From positions 1 through 5,347 of the forward strand of contig JAZUKH010000151.1 of NCBI GenBank assembly GCA_045643185.1: DNA of 5,347 bases, in the 5' to 3' direction. The position numbers were made by a program, and so were the translations under genes. Positions within the stretch are counted from its first letter, which is position 1; each line of letters opens with the position of its first letter. Source of the DNA: RGIG464 sp045643185. Its GTDB lineage: Bacteria; Myxococcota_A; Bradymonadia; UBA4248. Under the pieces are notes generated by a model that made no database searches, was not told where the DNA came from, and saw only the letters and a program-made list of their open reading frames with translations. Positions 4,750 to 5,347 of this stretch are shown here, piece after piece.

Positions 4750-5347
4750 ATGAGCGAGATATCAAAGTCGTCAAATGGTTCTGTGGGTACCGGTCTTCCG
4801 AAGATTACGAAACTGGGTAGTTCCAAGGCGAGTTCTCTGGGCAATCTTCCCAAACTGGGTTCAAAGACGGGCATTCCGAAGCTCGGCGGCACATCCGAAA
4901 CCGTCGTCGCCCCGATCCCACCGGTGACGCCAAGTATTGACGACGAAGAAGAAGAAGACAAAACGACAGTCCAGTCGACCGATGATTTTCTGAACGCGCT
5001 TCTTGAATCAAGCGATTCAGCCCCGGAAGGCGAGGACAAGTGGGAACTTTCCGGTCTGAACCTTCAACCCTCCGGCACGTCATCGCAAGGCACGACACCC
5101 GCCCCAGCCGCGCCGTCGAACGTCGGCGTTGCCAGCGTTAAACTGAGTACGCCGAGCGTCGCCATGCCGTCTGCCCCGGTGGCACCGATCGCGCCCGTTG
5201 CTGCGGCCGCGCCCGTCGCTGCGCCCGTCGCTGCGCCCGCGCCCGTCGCTGCGCCCGCGCCCGTCGCTGCGCCCGAAGTCGGAGGCCAAGCGGTCTTAGG
5301 AAGACAACATCATTTTTCAACTCCTTGGCTCACAGAACGACATGGCT
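4750..5347 (+). CDS. Partial gene, low-complexity Lys-Leu-Gly / acidic / Pro-Ala-rich protein, continues past the window
   Basis: The frame is open from the ATG at 4750 to the window end, giving 199 codons with no stop, so the 3' end is missing. Residues 16-47 carry three related basic elements (LPKITKLGS, LPKLGS, IPKLGG). Residues 64-70 are an acidic run (DDEEEED). A short helical-looking segment follows (DDFLNALLESS, 78-88). Residues ~117-175 are Pro/Ala/Val-rich with APVA repeats. After ~176 the composition becomes more normal (AVLGRQHHFSTPWL), which probably marks the approach to a globular domain beyond the edge. There is no signal peptide. The visible part reads as an intrinsically disordered, possibly docking or linker N-terminal region; function is unknown. 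Support comes from the AAGGA site, the length of the open frame and GC-rich third positions. The antisense frames here are Arg/Gly/Ser repeats that mirror the Pro/Ala DNA. Confidence 0.85.
   Translation, partial: MSEISKSSNGSVGTGLPKITKLGSSKASSLGNLPKLGSKTGIPKLGGTSETVVAPIPPVTPSIDDEEEEDKTTVQSTDDFLNALLESSDSAPEGEDKWELSGLNLQPSGTSSQGTTPAPAAPSNVGVASVKLSTPSVAMPSAPVAPIAPVAAAAPVAAPVAAPAPVAAPAPVAAPEVGGQAVLGRQHHFSTPWLTERHG
5191..5274 (+). repeat. In-frame 12/18-bp GC-rich tandem repeat encoding the Pro/Ala tract
   Basis: The unit GCGCCCGTCGCT occurs at 5209-5220 and 5221-5232. An 18-bp version with an inserted GCGCCC follows at 5233-5250 and 5251-5268, ending in a partial GCGCCC. A degenerate leader copy, GCGCCCGTTGCTGCGGCC, lies at 5191-5208. 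All units are multiples of 3, so copy-number change would preserve the reading frame and encode APVA or APAPVA blocks. Confidence 0.9.

Noticed and set aside
5080..5289. Minus-strand Arg/Gly/Ser/Asp-repeat open frame
   Set aside because: It is the antisense reading of the Pro/Ala DNA repeat in the plus-strand gene, which is supported by a ribosome binding site and a longer open frame.

Overview
The window comes from a Gram-negative bacterial chromosome with moderate, visibly mixed base composition. Two of its four genes carry clear lipoprotein signal peptides. Together with a small Cys-rich acidic lipoprotein and a very large VIT/VWA protein, this style suggests a deltaproteobacterial-type lineage (Myxococcota/Bradymonadota-like). 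That placement is an inference from protein style only; no rRNA or housekeeping gene is present to test it.

Layout from left to right. Positions 1-144 are a tandem array of a 46-bp unit: three identical copies and a decayed fourth. A strong inverted repeat at 155-189 follows and probably ends the minus-strand gene next to it. Positions 202-3198 (minus) encode a 998-residue protein whose domains in order are VIT, VWA with an intact MIDAS, a charged helix, a low-complexity linker with a cysteine cluster, TPR-like helices and a DUF2135 (YfaP-like) beta domain. A 271-bp divergent intergenic region holds a near-consensus sigma70-type promoter for the rightward gene and a leader hairpin. Positions 3470-3895 (plus) encode a 141-residue Cys-rich acidic lipoprotein, closed by a textbook intrinsic terminator at 3923-3951. 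Positions 4062-4628 (plus) encode a second, unrelated lipoprotein of 188 residues. Positions 4750-5347 (plus) are the start of a further gene that runs off the window. Its 199 visible residues are almost entirely low complexity: Lys-Leu-Gly repeats, an acidic run and a Pro/Ala tract encoded by 12/18-bp DNA repeats.

The genes do not form an obvious pathway. The VIT/VWA gene is divergent from the lipoproteins, and a strong terminator separates the two lipoprotein genes, so they are probably independent transcription units. The two lipoproteins should be membrane-anchored with disulfide-capable extracytoplasmic parts. The VIT/VWA protein lacks a recognisable signal peptide and is probably cytoplasmic. 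I found no phage, transposase, CRISPR, tRNA or rRNA signature and no convincing evidence of a new multi-gene system. The most notable items are the VIT-VWA-TPR-DUF2135 architecture, the 46-bp array, and the low-complexity gene at the right edge.
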